Part shown: positions 49,842 to 56,801 of the stretch, in pieces
How the letters are laid out: each line of letters opens with the position of its first letter
How positions within the stretch are numbered: the first letter of the stretch is position 1
DNA from: UBA5026 sp949065595
Lineage (GTDB): Bacteria; Bacillota_I; Bacilli_A; RF39; UBA660
Assembly: GCA_949065595.1 (NCBI GenBank)
Contig: CARSXK010000004.1
Span: 1 to 56,801, forward strand
Length of the DNA stretch: 56,801 bases
Direction: 5' to 3'
Made by a program: the position numbers and the translations under genes
The notes under the pieces: generated by a model
The model's input: only the letters and a program-made list of their open reading frames with translations
The model's database searches: none
Told to the model about the DNA's origin: nothing

Positions 49842-50045
49842 TTACTCTAATGTCATAATTAGTTTTTCTTGCAGTATTTTTGTCTTCTTAATTTGAACAT
49901 CTATATTGTTTGAACGAGCATATCTCTTCAAATTTTTCATTTCTCCTTCTTTGGTATAGTTCCACCCTTTCTAATTCGGTTAACCTCAATTTTGATTCCT
50001 CTTTAAAACTTTGAGTAATATTTTCCTTCTTTTCTGCTAGCTATT
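49842..50045 (-). pseudogene. Possible decayed gene in a 574-nt gap
   Basis: Between 49549 and 50122 no intact gene is visible. On the minus strand, an open stretch of Glu/Lys/Arg-rich codons (RLTELERVELYQRRRNEKFEEI) runs to a stop near 49890, overlapping in another frame a 32-codon ORF (49940 to 49842, MKNLKRYARSNNID, with AAGGAGAA upstream). Together they look like pieces of a degraded helical protein, but either could be chance. The rest (49641-49841) is AT-rich without features I can support. Confidence 0.25.
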
Positions 50046-50065
50046 ATGCATATTTTTTCTAGTTT

Positions 50066-50072
50066 TGTCGAA
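50066..50072 (+). promoter_or_regulatory. 0A box upstream of a small ORF
   Basis: TGTCGAA, an exact Spo0A box, 50 nt upstream of the ORF at 50123. TATAAA at 50105-50110 could be the -10. The second 0A box in the window; the first is before spo0A. Confidence 0.4.
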
Positions 50073-50122
50073 TTTATGTAAACCACATATTTTTTGTGCT
50101 AGAGTATAAATTAGGTGATGAT

Positions 50123-50227
50123 ATGGGAATGGATAGGCGACTCAATCGATTATTTGATGAGATGTTAGAGGATATAAAATATAGTAAAATTGCAGCTTTT
50201 ACAAAAGTATTATATCAGGATAAGTAA
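50123..50227 (+). CDS. Small protein, 34 residues
   Basis: MGMDRRLNRLFDEMLED to FTKVLYQDK, an amphipathic, charged helix; not recognised. Start supported by TTAGGTGAT 6 nt upstream and an upstream TATAAA. It has a 0A box in front and ends tail-to-tail with rnjA over a shared hairpin (GAAACT / AGCTTC with T-run). A sporulation-linked regulatory peptide is possible, in the style of small checkpoint proteins, but this rests only on the context. Confidence 0.4.
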   Translation: MGMDRRLNRLFDEMLEDIKYSKIAAFTKVLYQDK

Positions 50228-50241
50228 AAAGAAACTATTCA

Positions 50242-51918
50242 TTAGCTTCTTTTTTTAATGTCCATGATGACGGGTAATATAATTGGTTTTCTTCCTGTTT
50301 TTTCATATGCATAAGTTGATAATTCTGTGATGATTTCCTGTTTGATATCTGCATAGTTAACAGGTGGCTTTAGTCTTGATAGGATGGCATTTTTGCAAAT
50401 CATTTCTAAATGCTTGAGTAATTCTTCATTTTCATTGACTAGTACAAATCCTCTTGTGGTAATATTGACTTTTCCAAGTAACTTTGCATTTTTTGTATCA
50501 ATATTTGCAATGACAACAATAATACCATCATTGGCCATAATTTTTCTGTCTTTGATTACTGCTGCGCCAACATCACCGATGCGATTTCCATCTACATAAA
50601 TATCACCTGCTGGAATCATACCTGCTTTTTTGATATTTCCTTTGTACATAGATAAAATTTCGCCATTTCCTAAAATAAAGGTATTTTCTTTAGGAATCCC
50701 ACATAAGACTCCTAAATCCGCATGTTGTTTTAACATACGATATTCTCCATGGAAAGGCATTAAATATTTTGGTCTCATAAGCCGAATCATTAATTTCAAT
50801 TCCTCTTGATAAGCATGTCCAGAGGTATGAATATCACCCAAAGAAGTATTGGTATATACATCAACCCCTTGTAGATATAATTTGTTAATGGTTCTAGAAA
50901 TACTTAATGCGTTTCCCGGAATTGCGGATGAAGAAAAAATGACAGTATCTTCTGGTTGTAATTTGATAGAACGATGTACTCCATTGGCAATACGGGATAA
51001 TGCAGCAAGTGGTTCTCCTTGACTACCTGTACAAAGTAGACATACTTGGTTTGGTGGCAAATGATTGGCTTCTTCTGGTGTAATAAAAATATCCTTATTT
51101 TTGATATATCCACCTTGAATCGAAATTTCAATATTGTTTTCCATACTTCTTCCAAATGTAGCAATTTTTCTCCCATTTTTTTTACATGTATCAACAATGT
51201 GTTTTAAGCGATAAATATTAGAAGCAAATGTTGCGATGATAATTCTCCCATTTTTTCTTCTAAAAATTTCTTGTAATGCATTATCTACACGGGATTCACT
51301 TGCACTCATGCCTTCATTCAAGGCATTGGTACTATCACTTAATAATAATGTAACACCTCTTTTGCCAATCGCAGCCATTTTATGAATATTTGCCATTGGA
51401 CCAATTGGCGTAAGGTCAAATTTGAAATCTCCTGTTGTAACAATTGTTCCATTTGGTGTTGTAATACAAATTCCGTGAGAATCAGGAATGGAGTGTGTTG
51501 TTCTAAAAAATTCCACTTCAATATACTTGAATTTGACTTTAGTTCTTTCTTCATACACCACAATATTTTTATATTGAACGTTTCTATCTTCTAATTTTTT
51601 CTTAATCAAACCAACGGCTTGATTTGGGGCATATATAACAGGAATATGCACCGTTTGTAATAAAAATGGAATCGCCCCAATATGATCTTCGTGACCATGT
51701 GTGATAAACAAAGCTTTTATTTTTGTTTCATTCTTTTTTAAAAAGGAAAAATCTGGAATAACATAGTCAACTCCCATCAATTCTCCTTCTGGAAAAGTAA
51801 TACCCGCATCCGTAATAATCAGTTCGTTATTATGCATTACACAATACATATTTTTTCCGACTTCCCCAAGGCCACCTAAAGCAAAAATTTTAGTGTCCTC
51901 GTTGTTAAAAAATTTCAT
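50242..51918 (-). CDS. rnjA: Ribonuclease J
   Basis: 558 residues. Metallo-beta-lactamase/beta-CASP RNase with 5'-3' exonuclease and endonuclease activity on mRNA and rRNA. It shows the zinc motif FITHGHEDHIGAIPFL, IVTTGDFKFDLTPIG, SDSTNALNEGMSASE, the beta-CASP FGRSMENNIEI, the CTGSQGEPLAALSR segment, and HTSGHAYQEELKLMIRLMRPKYLMPFHGEYRM. The C-terminal domain is complete. AGAAAGGAGT lies before the start. In contrast to Bacillus, no RNA polymerase epsilon gene precedes it. Confidence 0.95.
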   Translation of the reverse strand: MKFFNNEDTKIFALGGLGEVGKNMYCVMHNNELIITDAGITFPEGELMGVDYVIPDFSFLKKNETKIKALFITHGHEDHIGAIPFLLQTVHIPVIYAPNQAVGLIKKKLEDRNVQYKNIVVYEERTKVKFKYIEVEFFRTTHSIPDSHGICITTPNGTIVTTGDFKFDLTPIGPMANIHKMAAIGKRGVTLLLSDSTNALNEGMSASESRVDNALQEIFRRKNGRIIIATFASNIYRLKHIVDTCKKNGRKIATFGRSMENNIEISIQGGYIKNKDIFITPEEANHLPPNQVCLLCTGSQGEPLAALSRIANGVHRSIKLQPEDTVIFSSSAIPGNALSISRTINKLYLQGVDVYTNTSLGDIHTSGHAYQEELKLMIRLMRPKYLMPFHGEYRMLKQHADLGVLCGIPKENTFILGNGEILSMYKGNIKKAGMIPAGDIYVDGNRIGDVGAAVIKDRKIMANDGIIVVIANIDTKNAKLLGKVNITTRGFVLVNENEELLKHLEMICKNAILSRLKPPVNYADIKQEIITELSTYAYEKTGRKPIILPVIMDIKKRS

Positions 51919-52039
51919 AAATACTCCTTTCTACTCGATTTGAAATCTAACGTATTACATTATAACTGTTTTTTAGACTTTTGTAAATGGAAAAATTTGT
52001 GTATCTAAAATAATCCATAAAATAAAATTGGTTGGTACT

Positions 52040-52068
52040 TGATGTTTTGATGTATTTTCGGTACAATA
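52040..52068 (+). promoter_or_regulatory. Promoter of the phosphoketolase gene
   Basis: TTGATG (52040-52045), a 17-nt spacer and TACAAT (52063-52068), 34 nt before the start. No clear cre site seen. Confidence 0.6.
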
Positions 52069-52101
52069 TAATTAGGGTAAAAGAATAGAAAAGAGGGCTA
52101 T

Positions 52102-54510
52102 ATGTTTAATTTTTATAATCCAACGCCAATTACAGCGGCAAAAAATGTATTAGATTCAGAAATGTTAAAAAAAATAGATGCTTATTTTAGAGCTGCTAAT
52201 TATTTATCAGTAGGACAACTTTATTTATTGGATAATCCTTTATTGCGGGAACCTTTGAAAAAAGAACACATCAAACGAAAAATCGTAGGACATTGGGGAA
52301 CTGTGCCAGGACAAAATTTTATTTATGTTCATTTAAATCGTGTCATTCAAAAATATGATTTGAACATGATATATGTATCTGGTCCTGGTCATGGTGGAAA
52401 TGCGGTTGTTTCTAATGTATATTTAGAAGGTAGTTATAGTGAAGTTTATCCAGATGTAAGTGAAGATATAGAGGGAATGACAAAGTTATTCAAACAGTTT
52501 TCATTTCCAGGAGGAATTTCATCCCATGTTGCCCCTGAAACGCCAGGTTCTATTAATGAAGGAGGAGAGCTTGGATATTCTTTGGCACATTCTTTTGGAG
52601 CTGTTTTTGACAATCCCGATTTGATTGCAGCTTGTGTGATTGGAGATGGGGAAGCCGAAACGGGTCCACTTGCAACCTCATGGCATTCTAACAAATTTTT
52701 AAACCCTATTACTGATGGGGCAGTTTTACCTATCTTGCATTTAAATGGATATAAAATTAGTAATCCGACTGTTTTTTCTCGCATTTCCGAAGAGGAATCT
52801 AGACAGTTTTTTGAAGGATGTGGATGGAAGCCATACTATGTAGAAGGCGACGATCCGATGGTGATGCATGAAAAAATGGCCTCTGTGATGGATCAAGTAA
52901 TTACAGAAATTAAACAAATTCAAAACCATGCACGTAGTACCAATGATGCTTCCAGACCAATGTGGCCTATGATAGTATTTCGATCTCCTAAAGGTTGGAC
53001 AGGGCCAAAAGTAGTGGATGACAAGCAAATAGAAGGAACTTTTAGAGCACACCAAGTACCAATCGCGATGGACAAAGAAGAACATATTGGTGTGTTAGAA
53101 GCTTGGATGAAAAGTTATCATCCAGAAGAGTTATTTGATGAAAAAGGTGCCTTACTACCAGAGCTGAAGGCACTTGCTCCAACTGGGAATCATCGTATGG
53201 GTTCTAATCCACATACCAATGGCGGTCTTTTATTAAAAGAATTGAGAATGCCAGATTTTAGAAATTATGGTCTTGCTATCGAAAAACCAGGTATGGTTGA
53301 AGCGCAGGATATGTTAGTACTTGGTAACTTTGTAAGAGATATATTTGTACGAAATGAAGAGGAACATAATTTTCGAATTTTTGGTCCAGATGAGACAATG
53401 TCCAATCGTTTGAGTAAGGTATTTGAAAAAGCCAATCGTGCTTGGAATGTAGAAACAAAAGACAATGATGAATTTTTATCCCCAGATGGTAGGGTTATGG
53501 ATTCCATGCTCAGTGAACATTTATGTGAAGGATGGCTAGAAGGATACTTATTGACAGGACGCCATGGCTTTTTTGCAAGTTATGAAGCATTCGCACGTAT
53601 TATCGATTCCATGTTTAGTCAACATGCCAAATGGTTGAAAGTGACCAAAGAATTACCTTGGAGGCAAAAAATTGCATCATTGAATTATATACTGACTTCT
53701 AATGTTTGGCAACAAGACCATAATGGGTATACACATCAAGACCCTGGTTTTTTAGACCATGTTGCGAATAAGAAAGCAGATATTGTGCGTATGTATTTGC
53801 CACCAGATGCGAATTGTTTACTATCTGTATTTGATCATTGTATTCGTAGTAAAAATTATGTAAATGTCATTGTTGCTTCAAAACATCCTCGTCCACAATG
53901 GTTAACTATGGAACAAGCTATCCGTCATTGTACACAAGGAATTGGTATTTGGAATTGGGCAAGTAATGACCAACATGCAGAGCCAGATATTGTACTCGCA
54001 ACTTGTGGGGATACGCCTACATTAGAGGGGCTTGCGGCGGTTACTTTAATGCGAAAATATTTACCAGAAATTAAAATTCGTTTTATCAATGTCGTTGATT
54101 TGATGAAATTGGTTCCCAATGAAGACCATCCACATGGACTTAAAAATGAGGATTATGATACGTTATTTACCAAAAATAAACCAATTATATTTGTTTTCCA
54201 TGGGTATCAGTCTTTAATTCATGAACTTTTATATCACCGTCATAATCGTAATTTACATGTGTGTGGCTATAAAGAAGAAGGAACCATCACAACACCATTT
54301 GATATGCGCGTTCAAAATGAAATCGATCGTTATCATTTGGTGATTGATATGATACAAAGGTTGCCCCAACTTGGCAATCGCGGCGCATATGTGTTTCAAT
54401 TGATGCGTGATCAATTGGTAAAACATAAGCAATATATTAAAGAATATGGGGAGGATATGCCAGAAGTAAAAGATTGGAAATGGGAAACTTTGGTAGAAGA
54501 TATGCAATAA
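52102..54510 (+). CDS. xfp: Xylulose-5-phosphate/fructose-6-phosphate phosphoketolase
   Basis: 802 residues, full length. Thiamine-diphosphate enzyme that splits xylulose-5-P (or fructose-6-P) into acetyl phosphate and an aldose phosphate. Visible signatures: HWGTVPGQNFIYVHLNR, YVSGPGHGGNAVVSNVYLEGSY, FSFPGGISSHVAPETPGSINEGGELGYSL, the ThDP-binding VIGDGEAETGPLATSWHSNKF, and GFFASYEAFARIIDSM plus SNVWQQDHNGYTHQDPGFLDH. AAAAGAGGGC precedes the ATG. Product acetyl phosphate feeds the two acetate kinases, so the organism can run a bifid or heterolactic-type shunt. Confidence 0.97.
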   Translation: MFNFYNPTPITAAKNVLDSEMLKKIDAYFRAANYLSVGQLYLLDNPLLREPLKKEHIKRKIVGHWGTVPGQNFIYVHLNRVIQKYDLNMIYVSGPGHGGNAVVSNVYLEGSYSEVYPDVSEDIEGMTKLFKQFSFPGGISSHVAPETPGSINEGGELGYSLAHSFGAVFDNPDLIAACVIGDGEAETGPLATSWHSNKFLNPITDGAVLPILHLNGYKISNPTVFSRISEEESRQFFEGCGWKPYYVEGDDPMVMHEKMASVMDQVITEIKQIQNHARSTNDASRPMWPMIVFRSPKGWTGPKVVDDKQIEGTFRAHQVPIAMDKEEHIGVLEAWMKSYHPEELFDEKGALLPELKALAPTGNHRMGSNPHTNGGLLLKELRMPDFRNYGLAIEKPGMVEAQDMLVLGNFVRDIFVRNEEEHNFRIFGPDETMSNRLSKVFEKANRAWNVETKDNDEFLSPDGRVMDSMLSEHLCEGWLEGYLLTGRHGFFASYEAFARIIDSMFSQHAKWLKVTKELPWRQKIASLNYILTSNVWQQDHNGYTHQDPGFLDHVANKKADIVRMYLPPDANCLLSVFDHCIRSKNYVNVIVASKHPRPQWLTMEQAIRHCTQGIGIWNWASNDQHAEPDIVLATCGDTPTLEGLAAVTLMRKYLPEIKIRFINVVDLMKLVPNEDHPHGLKNEDYDTLFTKNKPIIFVFHGYQSLIHELLYHRHNRNLHVCGYKEEGTITTPFDMRVQNEIDRYHLVIDMIQRLPQLGNRGAYVFQLMRDQLVKHKQYIKEYGEDMPEVKDWKWETLVEDMQ

Positions 54511-54518
54511 AATGAAAA

Positions 54519-54545
54519 ATCTTTTCAAAATTGAAAAGATTTTTT
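54519..54545 (+). terminator. Terminator of xfp
   Basis: ATCTTTTC (54519-54526), loop, GAAAAGAT (54533-54540), then T-run. Confidence 0.85.
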
Positions 54546-54574
54546 AGTAGAAAATTAAAATTTGTATAAAGTTA

Positions 54575-54603
54575 TTTACTTTTATATAGACTGTTGGTAT
54601 AAT
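54575..54603 (+). promoter_or_regulatory. Promoter of the small toxin-like gene
   Basis: TTTACT (54575-54580), a 17-nt spacer and TATAAT (54598-54603) with a TG extension. This begins the sense RNA of the candidate toxin-antitoxin locus. Confidence 0.6.
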
Positions 54604-54682
54604 GTATTTGGGATATGTTTTGATGCATGTCAGGTGCTTTTCCCTTCCTTTTGCTTTTGCAGATAGAAGGTGGTGATGTATT

Positions 54683-54760
54683 GTGAGAAAGAATGAAAAA
54701 TGTCTTTATTTCATAATCTTCCTATTATTTCTAGTAGTGTTTGTATTATTAATGAAATAA
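54683..54760 (+). CDS. Candidate type I toxin peptide
   Basis: 25 residues from a GTG start: basic MRKNEK, then one membrane helix (CLYFIIFLLFLVVFVLLMK). AAGGTGGTGATG lies 9 nt upstream, a very strong ribosome binding site typical of such toxins. The mRNA's 3' part overlaps a short antisense RNA. The sense transcript could end at TTTGATT (54825-54831) / AATCAAA (54838-54844) before a T-run. Small hydrophobic peptides in this arrangement (TxpA, BsrG, Fst type) disrupt membranes; no sequence homology is claimed. Confidence 0.5.
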   Translation: MRKNEKCLYFIIFLLFLVVFVLLMK

Positions 54761-54878
54761 TAAAAGGCATCTGTTTATCACATCCGTGATTTGACAGACG
54801 CCAGTCCTTAATTTAGGGATTGCATTTGATTCTCCACAATCAAACGTATCCTTTTTATTGTATGGAATATATCCATCT
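54758..54878 (-). ncRNA. Candidate antisense antitoxin RNA
   Basis: Minus-strand promoter TTGAAA (54908-54913), a 17-nt spacer and TATAGT (54885-54890) predict a start near 54878. About 115 nt later comes an intrinsic terminator: arms ACAGACGCC (54794-54802) and GGCATCTGT (54766-54774), with ATCAC/GTGAT inside, followed on the minus strand by TTTTATTATT. It overlaps the 3' part of the toxin mRNA, as RatA does TxpA. This also accounts for most of the gap 54511-55004. Confidence 0.5.
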
Positions 54879-55004
54879 ACATACACTATAGCATATATTT
54901 TTTTCGGTTTCAATTCTTTTTGATTCACCTCAACTATCTGCACACAATTTTAGAAAAGATAGATTTTTTATATGGAATCGTGTACAATGGTAATAGGTGA
55001 TATC

Positions 55005-55985
55005 ATGGGAATGTTTGATAAGTTCAAAAGCTTATTTCAGAAAGATAGTAAAGAAGAAATAGAAAAGTATGATATAGGGTTAGAAAAAACAAGAAAAGAA
55101 TTTACTTCTAAATTAAATTTACTTACAATGAAATATAATCGTATTGATGAAGAATACTATGAGGAATTAGAAGATATCTTAATTGGCGCTGATATTGGTG
55201 TAAATACTGTGATACAATTTATTGATCAATTAAGAGCAAGGGTAAAAAAGGAAAATATTTTAAATGTAACAGATTTAAAAGAAATTATTGTAGATGAGAT
55301 GTTTATTATTTATGTTCAAAATCAGATTATTGTAAATAAAATAAACTATACCAAAGAAGGACCAACGGTTATTTTATTTGTTGGTGTTAATGGTGTTGGA
55401 AAAACGACAACGATTGGAAAACTGGCTTATCAAATGAAAAATGAGGGAAAAAAAGTTTTATTGGTTGCTGGGGATACATTCCGGGCTGGGGCAGTGGAAC
55501 AATTGATGGAATGGGCAGAACGTACACATTCAGAAGTGGTATATAAGATAGATGCAGATCCTGCGAGTGTGATTTATGATGGGTTAGAAAAGGCCAAGAA
55601 AGATGCTTATGATGTTGTTTTAATTGATACGGCAGGAAGGTTACAAAATAAAGTAAATTTAATGAATGAACTTGAAAAAATCAATAAGGTAATTGGAAAA
55701 ATGATTCCAGATGCACCCCATGAAACATTACTGGTAATGGACGCAACCACTGGTCAAAATGGAATTAGTCAAGCCAAAAGTTTTCAGGAAATTACTAATA
55801 TAACAGGAATTGTATTAACCAAATTGGATGGCACAGCTAAAGGTGGAATTGTATTAGCAATTAAGGATAGTGTGGGAATTCCAGTAAAATATGTAGGGCT
55901 TGGGGAACAAAAAGAAGATTTACGTGTTTTTGATATTGAAAAATATATTTATGGACTTTTTAAAGAAATGGATGAAGTAGAATGA
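55005..55985 (+). CDS. ftsY: Signal recognition particle receptor FtsY
   Basis: 326 residues. SRP-family GTPase that docks ribosome-nascent chain complexes at the membrane. The NG domain is complete: N-domain helices (EYYEELEDILIGADIGVNTV), G1 GVNGVGKTTTIGKLA, the insertion-box DTFRAGAVEQL, G3 DTAGRLQNK, G4 TKLDGTAKGG, and the C-terminal GLGEQKEDLRVF. The acidic A-domain is reduced to a short basic/acidic helix, usual in Firmicutes. The start is the ATG at 55005 (AGGTGA upstream); a longer frame to 54972 lacks a binding site. Confidence 0.95.
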   Translation: MGMFDKFKSLFQKDSKEEIEKYDIGLEKTRKEFTSKLNLLTMKYNRIDEEYYEELEDILIGADIGVNTVIQFIDQLRARVKKENILNVTDLKEIIVDEMFIIYVQNQIIVNKINYTKEGPTVILFVGVNGVGKTTTIGKLAYQMKNEGKKVLLVAGDTFRAGAVEQLMEWAERTHSEVVYKIDADPASVIYDGLEKAKKDAYDVVLIDTAGRLQNKVNLMNELEKINKVIGKMIPDAPHETLLVMDATTGQNGISQAKSFQEITNITGIVLTKLDGTAKGGIVLAIKDSVGIPVKYVGLGEQKEDLRVFDIEKYIYGLFKEMDEVE

Positions 55986-56257
55986 AAGAAAAGCAAACTG
56001 TATTTGAAAGATTAGTTAGAAAAAAATCGATTAATTCTTTGGGAATATTTGTTCAATTTGTTCTTTTGGTTGCTTTAAGCATAATTATGGTATCTACTTT
56101 ATTTGTATCTGAATTTCAAATTATAGCAAAAATTTTATTGGTGTTGTTATTATTTACTATGGGATATAATAATCATAAAACATTTAAACGAAAAGGATTT
56201 ACAGTATTTTATGTTGCTACTGGTTTTGCTTTTTTATTTACAATTGTATTTGGGTGA
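55982..56257 (+). CDS. Small membrane protein
   Basis: 91 residues with three hydrophobic segments: SLGIFVQFVLLVALSIIMVS, IIAKILLVLLLFTMGYNNH and GFTVFYVATGFAFLFTIVFG. No family recognised. It overlaps ftsY by ATGA and is followed after 3 nt by ylxM, so it is embedded in the SRP operon and may be a lineage-specific addition to membrane protein targeting. Confidence 0.65.
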   Translation: MKEKQTVFERLVRKKSINSLGIFVQFVLLVALSIIMVSTLFVSEFQIIAKILLVLLLFTMGYNNHKTFKRKGFTVFYVATGFAFLFTIVFG

Positions 56258-56260
56258 ATT

Positions 56261-56551
56261 ATGAAAGATAGACTTTATTTGATTGATTTATATGATTTGT
56301 ATGGGGATCTTTTAACAGAAAAACAACAGAATTATTTTGAGGATTATTATTTTTCTAATTTGTCATTGTCAGAAATTGCAGAAAATGTGGATGTAAGTCG
56401 GAATGCGGTTCATAACCAAATTAAGGATGTGGAAGAAAAGTTACTGTATTATGAAGCCCATTTGCACTTGCATGAGCGTAATAGTAAAATTAAAGAGTTG
56501 TTGGTTTCATTGGATGCCAATATGCAACATAAAATTGAGGAGTTACTATGA
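56261..56551 (+). CDS. ylxM: YlxM/UPF0122 putative helix-turn-helix protein
   Basis: 96 residues. The sigma-70 region 4-like helix-turn-helix is clear: LLTEKQQNYFEDYYFSNLSLSEIAENVDVSRNAVHNQIKDVEEKL. YlxM genes normally lie between ftsY and ffh and may modulate SRP; ffh is not immediately downstream here, since the 208-nt gap runs into a pilin-like gene. Confidence 0.92.
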   Translation: MKDRLYLIDLYDLYGDLLTEKQQNYFEDYYFSNLSLSEIAENVDVSRNAVHNQIKDVEEKLLYYEAHLHLHERNSKIKELLVSLDANMQHKIEELL

Positions 56552-56674
56552 GTGCCTTTTTGATTATGATAACACTTTTCCATTAGAATTCCATCTTGAA
56601 AAAAGAAAAAGAGTATGATAAAATAAAGAAGAAAAATAGATAACAAGGGAAAAGAATAATTGCAGATTGTAAAC

Positions 56675-56684
56675 GGGGGGGGGG
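56675..56684 (+). repeat. G10 homopolymer before the pilin-like gene
   Basis: Ten consecutive G in a very AT-rich context, 20 nt upstream of the -35 of the pilin promoter. The last five G can pair with CCTCC (loop TAAG) followed by five T, so the tract forms one arm of a small terminator-like hairpin. Confidence 0.85.
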
Positions 56685-56703
56685 TAAGCCTCCTTTTTAG
56701 TGG

Positions 56704-56732
56704 TTGAATGAAGGAGAAAAAAAGGGTATACT
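56704..56732 (+). promoter_or_regulatory. Promoter of the pilin-like gene
   Basis: TTGAAT (56704-56709), a 17-nt spacer and TATACT (56727-56732), 28 nt before the ATG. Confidence 0.65.
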
Positions 56733-56759
56733 AAAAATAAGATATAGGAGATGTAGAAA

Positions 56760-56801
56760 ATGAAGAAAAAAGGATTTACATTGATAGAAATAATGGGAGT
56801 A
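56760..56801 (+). CDS. Type IV pilin/pseudopilin, N-terminal fragment (cut by the window end)
   Basis: Only 14 codons are visible: MKKKGFTLIEIMGV. The basic leader, the Gly before Phe and the Glu at position +5 are the class III signal of prepilins, cut by PilD/ComC and methylated on Phe. TAGGAG lies 9 nt upstream. It could be a ComGC-type competence pseudopilin or a type IV pilin, and may also be a prepilin-like carrier of other domains. Partial at the 3' end. Confidence 0.8.
   Translation, partial: MKKKGFTLIEIMGV

Noticed and set aside
54749..54943. Minus-strand ORF of 64 codons overlapping the toxin-like gene
   Set aside because: Its start lies upstream of the predicted promoter of the antisense RNA and it covers the terminator hairpin; the region is better explained by a non-coding antisense RNA.
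1..56801. tRNA or rRNA genes, including as integration target
   Set aside because: No cloverleaf with conserved T-loop or rRNA segment was noticed on either strand; the integration target is a protein gene.

Overview
The window comes from a low-GC, Gram-positive, endospore-forming bacterium. I infer a gut member of the Bacilli near the Erysipelotrichales/RF39 or mollicute-related lineages. Evidence: strongly AT-rich codon use; Spo0A, two alpha/beta small acid-soluble spore proteins (SASPs) and a PdaA-type cortex deacetylase; DnaD, RecU, RNase J and ClpP; and a diacylglycerol glucosyltransferase. TGA is a stop and TGG is Trp, so the code is standard and not that of Mycoplasma.

Layout. 0.1-5.6 kb: YdcF-like protein, MazG-like pyrophosphohydrolase, MutY, ThiI, two SASPs, a lipoprotein and ClpP. 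5.7-18.2 kb: a central-metabolism, envelope and sporulation block: TGS-uridine kinase, GAPDH, PGK, a flippase-like protein with a glycolipid glycosyltransferase, Spo0A with a 0A box, a phosphoglycerate mutase fused to a membrane anchor and an extracytoplasmic module, a phosphodiester glycosidase and PdaA. 18.2-20.9 kb: an accessory patch with a MazG-like enzyme and a GIY-YIG/DUF2075 protein. 21.03-30.51 kb: a 9477-bp integrated element. 31.8-38.3 kb: DusB, LysS, a histidine phosphatase, tandem acetate kinases and NrnA. 38.4-49.5 kb: membrane and hypothetical proteins, a GGDEF protein, a deacetylase, HU, a short CCA-type enzyme, DnaD, Nth, PBP1A and RecU. 50.1-56.8 kb: a small ORF with a 0A box, RNase J, phosphoketolase, a candidate type I toxin-antitoxin locus, FtsY, YlxM and the start of a type IV pilin-like gene behind a G10 tract.

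The element is the most interesting part. It splits a LysM N-acetylmuramoyl-L-alanine amidase gene exactly at its zinc-binding Gly-His-Gly motif. Removing it restores a 405-codon frame. The two junctions recombine on paper into an attP with 15-nt imperfect arms, as expected for the large serine recombinase at its right end. Inside it carries a circovirus-type (CRESS-DNA) Rep with HUH endonuclease and superfamily 3 helicase. About 140 bp upstream is a perfect 10-bp stem-loop whose loop, on the minus strand, holds the nonanucleotide TAGTATTAC, flanked by three tandem TGTAGC iterons. This is the layout of a circovirus origin. An FtsK/TcpA-like translocase, a DUF961-like protein, a class B sortase with its cell-wall substrate, and regulators complete it. 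I read it as a mobile element that combines a viral-type rolling-circle replicon, DNA transfer and surface display, and that acts as a potentially reversible switch in a cell-wall hydrolase gene.

Metabolically, phosphoketolase produces acetyl phosphate and the two acetate kinases convert it to acetate and ATP, alongside the lower-glycolysis genes.
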